DNA from: Neoarius graeffei
Taxonomy: Eukaryota > Chordata > Actinopteri > Siluriformes > Ariidae
DNA length: 64,000 nucleotides
NCBI RefSeq assembly: GCF_027579695.1
Contig: NC_083590.1
Coordinates: 20,156,610-20,220,609 of the forward strand
Direction: 5' to 3'
Both the position numbers and the translations under genes were made by a program. This document shows, one piece after another, positions 1 to 12,093 of this stretch. Position 1 is the first letter of the stretch; the number at the start of each line of letters is the position of its first letter. The notes beneath the pieces were generated by a model. It had not been told where the DNA came from. It saw nothing but the letters and a program-made list of their open reading frames with translations, and made no database searches.

Positions 1-440
1 TTGTCTCAGTTCATCTGATTATTTAATTAGCCTTTTACATTTTATCAGTGAAAATGCATGCATGTTGCATAAGTTATAACACCCATCCTGTTTTAATGAG
101 TCAACCCACAATCCATAAAGTCAAATTAGTCTTAGTTGAGCAAGTCGGTAACGGTATTTCTTACTTTCACCATAAATTTTTATTTATATGACTTTGGTCT
201 ATAGCTATCGAAGGCCTTGGCCTTAAAACCAGTTACCGCAATGACGTCACGCACTCGGGGCTGGCTGGCTCAGCGGGGCGGCTCGAATGGCAACTTTGCG
301 GTCGATTTTAACTCTCAAAAAAATATATTTTTTTCTTCCCATTTATGCAGCATACAAGAGTCAAGGATGGAGATACTATCCACTCAGAAATTTATTTAAA
401 AATAAAGGTTCTGCGTATCTGCTTTAAGCACAACTGGCAT
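1..440 (-). repeat. Interspersed repeat R, copy 1 (inverted)
   Basis: Reverse complement of 3640-4440 without its SINE. It contains the motif AAGGCCTTGGCCTTAAAACC and CTCTTGTATGCTGCATAAAT on the minus strand. Probably a non-autonomous DNA element; family unknown. Confidence 0.8.
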
Positions 441-551
441 TTCAAACATAAAGAGTGATCAGTTTAATGTGTCAAGTCATACATTTCACACCCTCACATA
501 GGAAGGAGCTTTAAAATAGCAGTCTTATTTTCACTACTAACATTGCGTCTT

Positions 552-944
552 GGGCGGCACGGTGGTGTAGTGGTTAGCACTGTCGCCTCACAGCAAGAAG
601 GTCCGGGTTCGAGCCCCGTGGCCGGCGAGGGCCTTTCTGTGCGGAGTTTGCATGTTCTCCCCGTGTCCGCGTGGGTTTCCTCCGGGTGCTCCGGTTTCCC
701 CCACAGTCCAAAGACATGCAGGTTAGGTTAACTGGTGACTCTAAATTGAGCGTAGGTGTGAATGTGAGTGTGAATGGTTGTCTGTGTCTATGTGTCAGCC
801 CTGTGATGACCTGGCGACTTGTCCAGGGTGTACCCCGCCTTTCGCCCGTAGTCAGCTGGGATAGGCTCCAGCTTGCCTGCGACCCTGTAGAACAGGATAA
901 AGCGGCTAGAGATAATGAGATGAGATGAGATGAGATGAGATGAT
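552..944 (+). mobile_element. V-SINE/DANA-like tRNA-derived SINE, full length
   Basis: Reference copy for the family. The tRNA-derived head has an A box (TGGTGTAGTGGTTAGC) and a B box (GGTTCGAGCCC). The central conserved region runs from GTTTGCATGTTCTCCCC to CAAAGACATGCAGG, a LINE-like tail from CAGCTGGGATAGGCTCC onward, and GATGA repeats at the end. The 12-base duplication ACATTGCGTCTT flanks it at 540-551 and 945-956. Confidence 0.95.
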
Positions 945-956
945 ACATTGCGTCTT

Positions 957-1665
957 CCCATCTTGCAGTTAAATTACACTGAAATCAGTCACTGCTGGTT
1001 AAAATTAGCTCCGGGACTGACGTAGAATTTCACGGCCCAGCTGGTTTTGAGAGCAGTGTGTAAGATGGGTGACACACAAATTAGGGAACGGATGGATGAT
1101 TTTGTCACAGTGTTCACGTTACTGTATGTTGTGTCTTTTAATCCATCAGCACTTCAATGCATAACTTTTCTTCAGTTAGAGCCGTCATCGATTTTCCTTT
1201 GAATGATTTACCAATAATACAACTAAAATGTCCAAATTGTGAAAAGCAATGACTAATTTCTCTTAAATAAGTGATTGACCAAATAACAAAGAATAATTAG
1301 TTGTGAATAACATTTTACTTTAGAGCTCAGTGTGTATTTGATACATTCTAACAGTTATAGTAGTTATATATAATCTGCATTACTTAAAAATAATATTAAA
1401 TATTTAAAAAAACCACACATTTTATTCCATTATTTGGCAATTATCAATAAAGATTACTGAGTCTTCTACAAGATATTTTGGGGGCTTATATACCCATTCA
1501 CTTAAATGATACAAACACCCCCCCCCCCCCCCAACTCTATGTGCATTTCTGTTTCCTTCACCATTTTATCATTTTATTTTGCAGTAGGATGACATGTTAG
1601 TTTTCCAAATTCATAGTCTGTAGACCAAAATTTTGCAGCTCACATCATGTTCTTATCTTCAGTGT
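957..1665. other. No gene seen
   Basis: AT-rich sequence with a poly-C run at about 1518-1532. No coding or repeat signature recognised. Confidence 0.6.
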
Positions 1666-1780
1666 CTAGTTGGAGACACAACAATTGCGATAAAATATGC
1701 GAATTAGCAACAATTTTCACTTGGAATCACACTGAATTGATATTCGCATATTTTACCGCAATTGTCGTGTCTCCAACTAG
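1666..1780. repeat. Hairpin-forming inverted repeat, 40-bp arms
   Basis: Arms 1666-1705 and 1741-1780 (CTAGTTGGAGACAC ... and its complement) with a 35-base loop; one unpaired base. Followed to about 2095 by TTTGCGAC-rich sequence of unknown origin. Confidence 0.85.
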
Positions 1781-2204
1781 TCGCAGGCTGTCGCAGCCCG
1801 GCTTTCCCTCGGCAGGCAGGGAAGTAGAGGAAGCCTCACAGGAACTGACTTGAGAAGGGCTCGCGACGGCTTTGCGACACCAGCGATGCATTTGCGGCTA
1901 TTTTGAGAGAAATTTTGTCGCACGAATTTTTTGAACGTGTTCAAAATTTCAGCGACGAAGGAGTGACACTTTGCGACTCATGCGAGGAAATTGAGGAGCC
2001 CCGCAAATGTTTCAAGACACTTTTGAAACTCTCTCACGAATGACGTTCGTAATTTGTCGCAAGCTGTCAAAGCCCAGTGAGATACTACCCTAAATGTAAC
2101 CATTCAAAAATAATCCATCTCAGACAACAAGCTCATTTTCACAAAGTGTTTTTTTTTTCTTTTCTCATAAGGGCTGCTCTTATGAGTGACACAGTTTAGT
2201 TTTT

Positions 2205-3304
2205 ACACTCATCAGCCACTTTAATAAGAACTCATTCTTGATTCTTTTTCGAACAATGTGCGGTGTATTGTAATGTCTGAGCTCTTTATGTATTTTATTT
2301 ATTAATTTTTTTGTCACTTTCTCGTGTTCTTTCTTTTGTATGTACAAATAGTTACATACATTTTTTTATACATGTTCGAAATAAATAAATTCATTCATTC
2401 ATTCATTCATTCATTCATTCTAAGACCCCTGTTCGTGGCTGCAGGAGTGGAACCCAGTGTGGTCTTCTGCTGTTGCATGCTGAGATACTTTTCTGCTCAC
2501 CACGGTTGTAAAGAGTTGCTATGAGTTACTATATCCTTCCTGGCAGCTTGAACTGATCTGTCCATTTTCCTCTGACCTCTCTTATCAACAATACAAAACT
2601 CACTGTTTTTTTGTTTTTCGCACCATTCTGTCTGTGTAAACTCTAGAGATGTTGTGTGTGAAAACCCCAGGAGATCAGCAGTTTCTGAAATACTCAAACC
2701 AGTCCATCTGGCTCAAACCAACACCCATGCCGCAGTGAAAGAAAGTCACACTTTGAGATCATGATTTTTCCCATTCTGATGTTTGAAGAAGGGCGGCACG
2801 GTGGTTAGCACTGTCGCATCACAGCAAGAAGGTCCTGGGTTCGAGCCCAGCGGCCGGCGAGGGCCTTTCTGTATGGAGTTTGCATGTTCTGCCCGTGTCC
2901 GCGTGGGTTTCCTCCGGGTGAGCACCCCACAGTCCAAAGACATGCAGGTTAGGTTAACTGGTGACTCTAAATTGAGCGTAGGTGTGAATGTGAGTGTGAA
3001 TGGTTGTCTATGTGTCAGCCCTGTGATGACCTGGCGACTTGTCCAGGGTGTACCCTGCCTTTCGCCCGTAGTCAGCTGGGATAGGCTCCAGCTTGCCTGC
3101 GACGCTGTAGGACAGGATAAAGCGGCTAGAGATAATGGATGGATAGATGGATGTTTGAAGAAGTGAACATTAATTACCTGAAGCTCTTGATTTGTATCTG
3201 CATGATTTGATGTATTGTGCTGCTGTTAAGGGATCAGCTGATTAGAGAACTACGCAAAACAGCAGGCGGATGGGTGTTCCTAATAAAGTGGCCGGTGAGT
3301 GTAT
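2205..3304. mobile_element. DNA element with GGCCACTTTATTAGGAACAC ends, carrying a SINE
   Basis: Left end CTCATCAGCCACTTTAATAAG and right end, on the other strand, CTCACCGGCCACTTTATTAG are inverted. A LINE-like tail ending in ATTC repeats (2260-2420) and a SINE (2791-3149) are inserted. No transposase seen. Confidence 0.6.
2791..3149 (+). mobile_element. V-SINE copy with GGAT-type tail
   Basis: Target duplication GATGTTTGAAGAA at 2778-2790 and 3150-3162. The A-box region lacks TGTAG, and the tail is GGATGGATAGATGG rather than GATGA. Confidence 0.93.
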
Positions 3305-3639
3305 ATGTACTTGAAATGGTATACCTAAAATCTCCCTTTTGTAATAAATATTTTACTTTCAATCAGTAATTTTGGTCACCGGGTTGTATTTTCAAAGTGA
3401 CTTCGTCAGTCAACATCACAGAAAATAACACTGAAAACAAAGAAGGAGAAAAAAAAACCCTGAGAGGATTCATTTTCTTCTTCCCATAATCTTCAGGAAT
3501 CTCAGACGTTTAAACTTCCTTGTGAACATGTGACTAGTGGAATATTCCAGATCTTTCGCAGGGGTGACCGTGTTGGGTGAATGAACAATAATGGCTCAAG
3601 CATAAAATGTCAAACAGATTCAAAAATTAATGCTATATA

Positions 3640-4440
3640 GTATTAATTTTTGAATCTCCCTCCTTGAGTCTTGTATGCTGCATAAATGGGAATAAAAAAT
3701 ATATAATTTTGAGAGTTAAAATCGACCGCAAAGCTGGCATTCAAGCTGCCCCGCTGAGCCAGCCAGCCCTGAGTGCGTGACGTCACAGCGGTAACCGGTT
3801 TTAAGGCCGAGGCCTTTGACAATTATAGACCAAAGTCTCATCTCATCTCATCATCATCTCTATCCGCTTTATCCTGTTCTACAGGGTCGCAGGCAAGCTG
3901 GAGCCTATCCCAGCTGACTACGGGCGAAAGGCGGGGTACACCCTGGACAAGTCGCCAGGTCATCACAGGGCCGACACATAGACACAGACAACCATTCACA
4001 CTCACATTCACACCTACGCTCAATTTAGAGTCACCAGTTAACCTAACCTGCATGTCTTTGGACTGTGGGGGAAACCGGAGCACCCGGAGGAAACCCACGC
4101 GGACATGGGGAGAACATGCAAACTCCGCACAGAAAGGCCCTCACTGGCCACGGGGCTCGAACCCAGGACCTTCTTGCTGTGAGGCAACAGCACTAACCAC
4201 TACACCACCGTGCCGCCTAGATCAAAGTCATATAAATCAAAATTTATGGTGAAAGTAAGAAATACCGTTACTGACTTGCTCAACTACGACTGATTTGACT
4301 TCACTGATTGTGGGTTGACTCTCATTAAAACAGGATAGGTGCTATAACTTATGCAACATACACGTACATGCATGCATTTTCACTGATAAAACGTAAAAGG
4401 CTAATTAAATAATCAGATGAACTGAGACAATCACATTCTG
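3640..4440 (+). repeat. Interspersed repeat R, copy 2, with a SINE
   Basis: Same unit as 1-440 in the opposite orientation, interrupted by the SINE at 3837-4217. Confidence 0.8.
3837..4217 (-). mobile_element. V-SINE copy inside a repeat
   Basis: Duplication TAGACCAAAGT (3826-3836) and TAGATCAAAGT (4218-4228). Empty versions of this site exist near 200 and 60955. Confidence 0.95.
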
Positions 4441-4694
4441 AAGCAAACTAAATAATCTTATACCGCTAACTTAAACACACAATACAAGTTAAATGTATTC
4501 ATCTAAACGCAGGTAAACAACGAGTGTTGTTGTTTTGTATCCAAACAAGAGCCGCATCTTATCCGTCTGTGTTCTCGCTTCTTGAAGGCCGATCTTGTAT
4601 ATGATTTTAAAATGCAGGTTAATGATTATATTTAAAGGCAAAGCGTATAGTTATAGTGAGCAGGGGCAATTGAAATAAATCTGAAACATGCACA

Positions 4695-5223
4695 TACACT
4701 ACCATTCAAAAGTTTGGGGTCACCCAGACAATTTTGTGTTTTCCATGAAAAGTCACACTTTTTACCACCATAAGTTGTAAAATGAATAGAAAATATAGTC
4801 AAGACATTTTTCTGGCCATTTTGAGCATTTAATCGACCCCACAAATGTGATGCTCCAGAAACTCAATCTGCTCAAAGGAAGGTCAGTTTTATAGCTTCTC
4901 TAAAGAGCTCAACTGTTTTCAGCTGTGCTAACATGATTGTACAAGGGTTTTCTAATCATCCATTAGCCTTCTGAGGCAATGAGCAAACACATTGTACCAT
5001 TAGAACACTGGAGTGAGAGTTGCTGGAAATGGGCCTCTATACACCTATGGAGATATTGCACCAAAAACCACACATTTGCAGCTAGAATAGTCATTTACCA
5101 CATTAGCAATGTATAGAGTGGATTTCTGATTACTTTAAAGTGATCTTCATTGAAAAGAACAGTGCTTTTCTTTCAAAAATAAGGACATTTCAAAGTGACC
5201 CCAAACTTTTGAATGGTAGTGTA
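4695..5223. mobile_element. Non-autonomous Tc1/mariner-type MITE
   Basis: Perfect or near-perfect inverted ends (ACACTACCATTCAAAAGTTT... continuing into GGGGTCAC) flanked by TA on each side. About 529 bases and no coding capacity. Confidence 0.85.
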
Positions 5224-6180
5224 GGTTGCTGTGAAGGACAGTTTGAAATGTCTTTTACCTTGACTTTACGTACACACGGTATTTACTGTAAAAATGTCAC
5301 ATCACTGGGACACAGATGAGTCCTTGTTTATGGAATCACCTAAAAAAATCACTTTAAAAGTTTTTTTCCCCCCTAAAATCTTTGTATTGTGTACCTATAA
5401 ACTCAAGAAATGTCCTGCGTTGGAGTATGAATGACTCCTAGCAACCAGACGCACAGCTTGTGAACAGGCAAGGCAGGCAACTGATTGGGGCCCCCCGGCC
5501 CAGGGGCCCCCCGAGAGTCGGGGCCTGAGGGCTTATTTATTTTGTTTTTTATTGTTCTTTACCATTGTATTTTCACATCTGGAATTTAAAAAACTTTGGT
5601 TTCATACATTTTTTGTTGGTGTCAGATTATTTATAACATATTGGTGATGAACACTGGTCAGAAGGGCCCCCTGGAAATTTTTGCTTGGGGCCACAACAGA
5701 CTCTAGAATCGCCTCTGCTAGCAACTAGCATTGTATAATTCTCACATAATACTTTCGACTAGTGGAGTGTGTTTAAAGGGCATTAATGAAATGATTAGTT
5801 TTGAATCAGCAGCATTTTTTATTTTCAGACAGAAGTACAGTTAAACCCTCCTGAAAGCTGCGGAAAGTTGATACGTTCTAACCTGAGCCAAGTCAAGCAC
5901 AGGCACAGCTGCACACACACACACACACACACACTTCACGTGACTGAAAAGAAAAGGAAAAAACAAAAAAGACTGTTAGGTTAGTGAGGGTTCATGACCA
6001 GTAGATACCTCTTTGTTTTGAAGCTTAAGACCTGGACACATGTAATTAAAGTAAATCACAGTGAATTCAGTCAGATACAGTATGTTAATCACCCATTTGC
6101 TTGGAAAGTGCTAGCATGTATTGCTAAATGTGAAACGATGAACTTTTGTGCACGTGCGTTTTAGTTTTTTCAAAATGGAG
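5224..6180. other. No gene seen
   Basis: AT-rich. A G/C-rich patch at about 5480-5520 (GGGGCCCCCCGAGAGTCGGG) and a related GGGCCCCCTGG near 5665 suggest an old repeat of unknown type. Confidence 0.5.
5911..5932 (+). repeat. (AC)n microsatellite
   Basis: Eleven AC units. Confidence 0.95.
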
Positions 6181-6184
6181 TTAT

Positions 6185-8076
6185 GGGTCCGTCTCAGAAA
6201 CCGCTCTCTCATTTGGGACATTATGGTCAAAAAATAAATGTTCTAATTTTACTATTTTTTTGCATTTGCCGAACACTCAATGTTTCCTTTGTCATGTTTA
6301 ATAAGAATAAAGATAGCATCTTGCTTTATCTGGCCTCCACTGTGAAAAATGTTTTTGATCACAATTCAAATGCTTTTGTAAAATTGATTTCCATATAAAA
6401 TAACTCCATCATGAAGAATTAAAGCCCCTCCTTCACAGAGGAGTGAAAATATTGAATAAATTTCCTCTTTTTGATTGCTTGGGTTAAAAATGCCAAGTTA
6501 TGATGACTGAATTGATTATTCACTTAAATATGAATAATATGATTCATTTTGGGGATTTGGGCGGCACGGTGGTGTAGTGGTTAGCGCTGTTGCCTCACAG
6601 CAAGAAGGTCCTGGGTTCGAGCCCCGTGGCCGGCGAGGGCCTTTCTGTACGGAGTTTGCATGTTCTCCCCGTGTCCGCGTGGGTTTCCTCCGGGTGCTCC
6701 GGTTTCCCCCACAGTCCAAAGACATGCAGGTTAGGTTAACTGGTGACTCTAAATTGAGCGTAGGTGTGAATGGTGAATGTGAGTGTGAATGGTTGTCTGT
6801 GTCTATGTGTCAGCCCTGTGATGACCTGGCGACTTGTCCAGGGTGTACCCCGCCTTTCGCCCGTAGTCAGCTGGGATAGGCTCCAGCTTGCCTGCGACCC
6901 TGTAGAAGGATAAAGCGGCTAGAGATAATGAGATGAGATGAGATTTTGGGGGTTTGATATGGCGAAATAGGACACAATGGAAATATGAGAATAACAGCTG
7001 TGGTAAAAGAACAGCAACTGTACCGGCTGAAGGTCGCGTGGGTCTCTGTGGCGGCACGCAAACAACGGGACATCACTACCACACCGGGTGGGGGCAGGGC
7101 AAAATGACTGGCCGAATATTCTATCAAAAGTTCGATCTAAATTGACCATGGTTGCAAAATATTGGCCAAAAATACGCAAACACTACGAAATATGAAAGTA
7201 AGATGAAAAAGAAACATTCTATTGCCTTATACTGCAAGACTAAAACAAAATAAAACTGTCAAAACTCACCTTTTCAGTGACAAAGTCCGAACAGAACCCG
7301 CGTAACAGAAAGACCGCAAATGGAAGCACGATCAACTTCTAACTGTTGGAGTGGAAAATTCCATTCTACACATGCAAATTGTTAATGTGTGTCCTTCCCC
7401 GCACACAAATAACACGCTACGGTAAAAAATAGACCACGACTCATTTTAGAGCTCAGAAATTCATACAAGACCAGCTACCATCGGAACATATTCTGGAAGA
7501 AACATATTCTATACCGAACTTTCAGCTTTCATTTTAAAAAACAAAATCGCAGATTTATAACTAAATGTTTATATGGCGTAGTGATTGTAAGTTCCTACTT
7601 TTGGTGAGGTAGTGACCTTGACCCTGAGGCTTTCCGTTTAGATCAAAACACACGATCGTATTGGGTTTGGGTTTGCGGAAAATGGAGTTACAATGGTGAT
7701 CAAATATTTTGCACGATGTTTTATTACGGTTATGATTATTCTGTGAGCGCACCGATCCTTAGGTGTATAAAGTTACAAGTTAAAATACAATTAGTGATAA
7801 CTGTAGACTTTTCAGTGGACTACAACCTTTTTAAGGGAATGCGATGTAGTCGACCGTTTATCATGTCCCAGATCAAGCCGCCATTTTTCCACAAATTTGC
7901 AGAATTTTTGCCAAATTCTGAATATTCACATCAAAGATTTAGTTTTATCTGTATTATTTCTTTCATCATTTTATTTCAAATTAAAACCAACATCACCATT
8001 CAAAACCGTATAGTTTATTGACTGTAAGTATATTTAGTGGGGGACCCCCACAGCACCCAGTTTCTGAGACAGACCC
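6185..8076. mobile_element. DNA element with TIR GGGTCYGTCTCAGAAAC and TTAT duplication
   Basis: Left end GGGTCCGTCTCAGAAACC, right end on the other strand GGGTCTGTCTCAGAAACTGG, flanked by TTAT at 6181-6184 and 8077-8080. A SINE is nested at 6559-6942. No transposase domain was recognised in the 1.5 kb of its own sequence. A 4-base target suggests a piggyBac- or Kolobok-like mechanism, but the superfamily is not settled. Confidence 0.7.
6559..6942 (+). mobile_element. V-SINE copy, AGAAGGATAAAG subtype
   Basis: Duplication ATTTTGGGGATTT (6546-6558) and ATTTTGGGGGTTT (6943-6955). It has a short extra GTGAAT repeat in the middle and lacks ACA in the tail. Confidence 0.93.
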
Positions 8077-8080
8077 TTAT

Positions 8081-8381
8081 AGGAAATGTTGTAATACTGT
8101 TTCTTTTTAATACAAGACAACAGGGACATTTGATTGGAATGTGCTCTTGGGATTATGCTAAGTGAAGCTAAAATGATAAAACATAAGAATTGCTATTGCT
8201 AACTGGTGCGTTTATTTAAGAATACTCTGTATTTATTACAGTAGCTAGGTTGAGAAGAAAATATATAAACTGTACTTTGAGGGGAAAAAAACTGTTTTAC
8301 CTCTCAGTCTGTCCTAGCTAGACTTTTTTTGTTTTGAAGTTTATTAGCTTGCTATAGTTTTCAAAACGGCTTTTCAGTTCG

Positions 8382-8436
<55 letters not shown>

Positions 8437-8700
8437 CTAAGCAGTGTGTGGCTAGCATAAAAGATTATGTACCTGCTTCATGTTACCTAGTAGCTTAGTA
8501 GCTAGCTACACTCCAAGAATAATAAAATAAATAAATCAATAAATAAAACCTGTGCTATTTTTACAACTCAGTCAGTGGGTTTAGTTCACTGGATCAGGTA
8601 GTTGAGTTAATGTGACCCAAATGTCAGTTTCTGGACCAGTAATTTTCCAGTTCACCTGTGGGGACAGAGCGACAACCAGAAAAAGGGTTTAGTAAATGAA
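8081..8700. other. No gene seen
   Basis: AT-rich with the TC/AC microsatellite; many short AGCTAGC-type palindromes. Confidence 0.6.
8388..8433 (+). repeat. (TC)n(AC)n microsatellite
   Basis: TC units followed directly by AC units. Confidence 0.97.
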
Positions 8701-8704
8701 ATTA

Positions 8705-9112
8705 GCTGCAACTAGAAAGAAAGAAAGCACAACTTTATTCATCACACACTTGTGAAAGTCCTCTCTGCATTTAACCCATCTGAAGCAGTGAACACACACA
8801 CATGCACAGTGAGCACACACAGTGAGCACACACAACAGGGACCCAGAGCAGTGGGCAGCTATGCTAACAGCGCCCGGGGAGCAGTTGGAATTAGGTGCCT
8901 CGCTCAAGGGCACCTCAGCCCAAGGCCGTCCCATATTAACCTAACCTGCATGTCTTTGAGGGAAACCGGAGCACCCGGAGGAAACCCACGCAGACATGGG
9001 GAGAACATGCAAACTCCACACAGAAAGGCCCTCGCCGGCCGCTGGGTTCGAACCCGGAACCTTCTTGCTGTGAGGCGACCGTGCTAACTACTTACAGCCC
9101 ACAGTGCTGCAG
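8705..9112 (-). mobile_element. Chimeric SINE: V-SINE head with a different 3' part
   Basis: On the minus strand the tRNA head and central region (9112-8937) are followed not by the usual LINE-like tail but by about 230 bases of another type (GGTGCCCTTGAGCGAGG ... TGGGTTAAATGCAGAGAGGA), ending near GAAA repeats. The B box is preserved. Confidence 0.7.
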
Positions 9113-9138
9113 AAAATGTTTTCGTTCACATTTAACTT

Positions 9139-9511
9139 CTCATCTCATTATCTGTAGCTGCTTTATCCTGTTCTACAGGGTCGCAGGCAAGCTGGAGCCT
9201 ATCCCAGCTGACTACGGGCGAAAGGCGGGGTACACCCTGGACAAGTCGCCAGGTCATCACAGGGCTGACACATAGACACAGACAACCATTCACACTCACA
9301 TTCACACCTACGCTCAATTTAGAGTCACCAGTTAACCTAACCTGCATGTCTTTGGACTGTGGGGGAAACCGGAGCACCCGGAGGAAACCCACGCAGATAC
9401 GGGGAGAACATGCAAACTCTGCACAGAAAGGCCCTCGCCAGCCACGGGGCTCAAACCCGGACCTTCTTGCTGTGAGGCGACAGCGCTAACCACTACACCA
9501 CCGTGCCGCCC
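9139..9511 (-). mobile_element. V-SINE copy
   Basis: Duplication CACATTTAACTT at 9127-9138 and 9512-9523. It inserted only 26 bases from the chimeric SINE at 8705-9112. Confidence 0.95.
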
Positions 9512-9702
9512 CACATTTAACTTAATTCATAATTTCACTGAACCACACAAAATGATATTTTTGTATTGACTATTCAATATGCATGCATTAACTTGTTAGC
9601 ATGGCATGTTAGCCTGCTAAGGAGTGTCCTAGCTAACGCTATACGAGGAGAAAATGTCATGGAATTGTGCTTCTTGTAATAAATGAAACAACTAATTTTT
9701 AT

Positions 9703-10074
9703 GGGCGGCACGGTGGTGTAGTGGTTAGCGCTGTCGCCTCACAGCAAGAAGGTCCTGGGTTCGAGCCCCGTGGCCGGCGAGGGCCTTTCTGTGCGGAGTT
9801 TGCATGTTCTCCCCGTGTCCGCGTGGGTTTCCTCCGGGTGCTCCGGTTTCCCCCACAGTCCAAAGACATGCAGGTTAGGTTAACTGGTGACTCTAAATTG
9901 AGCGTAGGTGTGAATGTGAGTGTGAATGGTTGTCTGTGTCTATGTGTTGGCCCTGTGATGACCTGGCAACTTGTCCAGGGTGTACCCCGCCCTTCGCCCG
10001 TAGTCAGCTGGGATAGGCTCCAGCTTGCCTGCGACCCTGTAGAAGGATTAAGCGGTTAGAGATAATGAGATGAG
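9703..10074 (+). mobile_element. V-SINE copy, AGAAGGATTAAG subtype
   Basis: Duplication AACTAATTTTTAT at 9690-9702 and 10075-10087. The tail has the ACA deletion. Confidence 0.95.
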
Positions 10075-10087
10075 AACTAATTTTTAT

Positions 10088-10615
10088 CAAACTATTTTCA
10101 AGATTAAGTTAAATTCTGACATAAGTATATTTACAGTTAATGCTAAGTAACCTAATTTTCTGACGGTAGACAACAATTTCTGCTACTAATAGTAACAGTA
10201 ACAATAATAATAACATGTAAAAATAATTTTAGACAGTAGACACACAGGACAAGCAAGTCTTCTGTCTTACACAACCTGTTTAAATGTAAATTTAGCTACA
10301 CAATAAAGAATGCTATCTAAAGTATGTGTCAGTCAGACAGTGGACACACTAACTACTCCCAGCTGATCAAAGCAAGAGCTGGCAAAGTTGGACTGAAACT
10401 CGACACGTGTAGAAACTTGGCAATAATTTAAAAGTGACTTGAAGAGGTGCTGCTATGCAGTCACTCATTTCTGTAGTAGGCATTAAATGCATTACGTTTC
10501 AGCTCAGCCTCAGTCGTCCTTTTAGTATAGAATAGAATAGAATAGAATGCCTTTATTGTCACTATAGACATGTACAATGAGATTAAAGCATCTCCAATAA
10601 CAGTGCAAACAGCGT

Positions 10616-10650
<35 letters not shown>

Positions 10651-11317
10651 GGGGGGAGAAAAAAAGGGGGGGTGTAAGGGGGGTAAGGTGCACAGTCTGA
10701 GGTGTATGTGTTGTGTTACACATTATGGAGTGAGGTATTGCACAGAGACAGTCACATTATAAATTATTGCACGAGAGAGTCACATTATAAGATAAAATAT
10801 TACACATTACGAAGTAATGTGCTATAGCTTCCCTAACTGGACAGAATTTCGAGTTAAATCAGTGACAGCTCACAAATTTGCAAGCTCACACATTACACAC
10901 ACACACGACACACACACGCACGGAAAAAAAGAGCCTGAGGAAAACTCAGACACATGATTAACCTTTACAACACCCACACACACGCCCACACACCCACACA
11001 CACTTTTCTCATGCTAAATATATGTTTGTGTAATGACCTTAGACTGGATTGTACGTATCTGTACTTCACTGTACATCACTACATTTCTCTATAATCATAT
11101 ATTTATGAAGTCATGAAGCAGTTCCTAAGCATCAGATAACTTTAATCTAAATTCCTAACAAATCTGAACTGACTGAGAACGAGACCATCACTGTACATGT
11201 ATACGTTGTATGTATTACAGCAGCATTTATCACATTATTTATTATAACAGTATTTATTGTGAAAATTTGCTATTCGGATTCAGTTTATAAAATAGTGATG
11301 TGTAGTATTTGTACTAT
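10088..11317. other. No gene seen
   Basis: Low-complexity and AT-rich DNA. Only the GAATA/GA repeat and CA-rich patches near 10890-11000 stand out. Confidence 0.6.
10526..10660 (+). repeat. (GAATA)n repeat, fish repeat and (GA)n
   Basis: Short GAATA tandem, then TGCCTTTATTGTCACTATA (a common fish interspersed sequence) and a GA microsatellite at 10619-10648. Confidence 0.8.
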
Positions 11318-11423
11318 TTTCAATGAAATATAAGGTTTTCCATGATTTGCAAATCATCCCAGTGGGTTTTTATGTACAGTTTACACAGCATCCAAAACTT
11401 TTTTTTTTTGGAAACGGGGTTGT
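11318..11423 (+). repeat. Solo end fragment of a Tc1-like element
   Basis: ACTATTTTCAATGAAATATA ... CATCCAAAACTTTTT ... GGAAACGGGGTTGT matches the right end of the outer element at 13734-16744. No left end is present. Confidence 0.7.
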
Positions 11424-11889
11424 GTGTGTGTGGGAGAGAGAGTGAAAGTGTGTTTTTGTCTTGAATCCAGGATAAAATCTCCTGCTAGAGAGGAATGCAG
11501 CTACCACTTGCTGTCACATGTACCAGGTTCTTGCAGCCTGGTTTCAATCACATGCCTCTCTCTCTCTCTCTCTCTCTCCTCACACACACCCACCCCAGTC
11601 TCAGCATGCTGCTAAAGTGGAAAAACCTCACGTGACTTTCCATGCACTTAATGCAGGGGTTATATTAACACAGCAAACACTACATGTTATCAGTGTTATT
11701 GGATTCCAGCTTTCTTTTCTGGAGGAATTTGAGCTTTTTCTAACCAACAGGCTTGCTTACATGTCAGCCCTGAGCACAGAGCACTTCTTCTTCTTTCCCA
11801 TAGCCCGCAAAGGCCCAGTTTAACACTCCATCATTGGTGTGTCTCAGGCATTTTAATGTTGGCGGAGCCCATCCCTCTCCAAACTTGGT

Positions 11890-12093
11890 CAATGGACAAT
11901 TTAGAGTAGCCAATTAGCCTAACTGCATGCCTTTGGACTGCAGGGGAAACCGGAGCACCCAGAGGAAACCTACACAAACATGGGGACAACATGTAGACTC
12001 CACACAGAAAGGCCCCCGTCGGCTGCTGGGCTCAAACCCAGAACCTTCTACCTGTGAGGTGACAATGCTAACCACTACACCACCATGCCACCC
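11890..12093 (-). mobile_element. Old 3'-truncated V-SINE
   Basis: Head and central region only, with many substitutions (CACTACACCACCATGCCACC at the head end). No duplication seen. Confidence 0.8.

Noticed and set aside
552..640. tRNA-like A and B boxes
   Set aside because: They belong to the SINE heads; no cloverleaf of a functional tRNA gene is present.
574..948. Recurrent open frames of 60-160 codons (for example MSLDCGGNRSTRRKPTRTR or MGFLRVLRFPPQSKDM) on both strands
   Set aside because: They recur at every SINE copy and are chance translations of the SINE, not genes.
2324..2524. Frame MFFLLYVQIVTYIFLYMF with hydrophobic start
   Set aside because: Runs through a LINE-like tail and an ATTC repeat; no membrane-protein gene supported.
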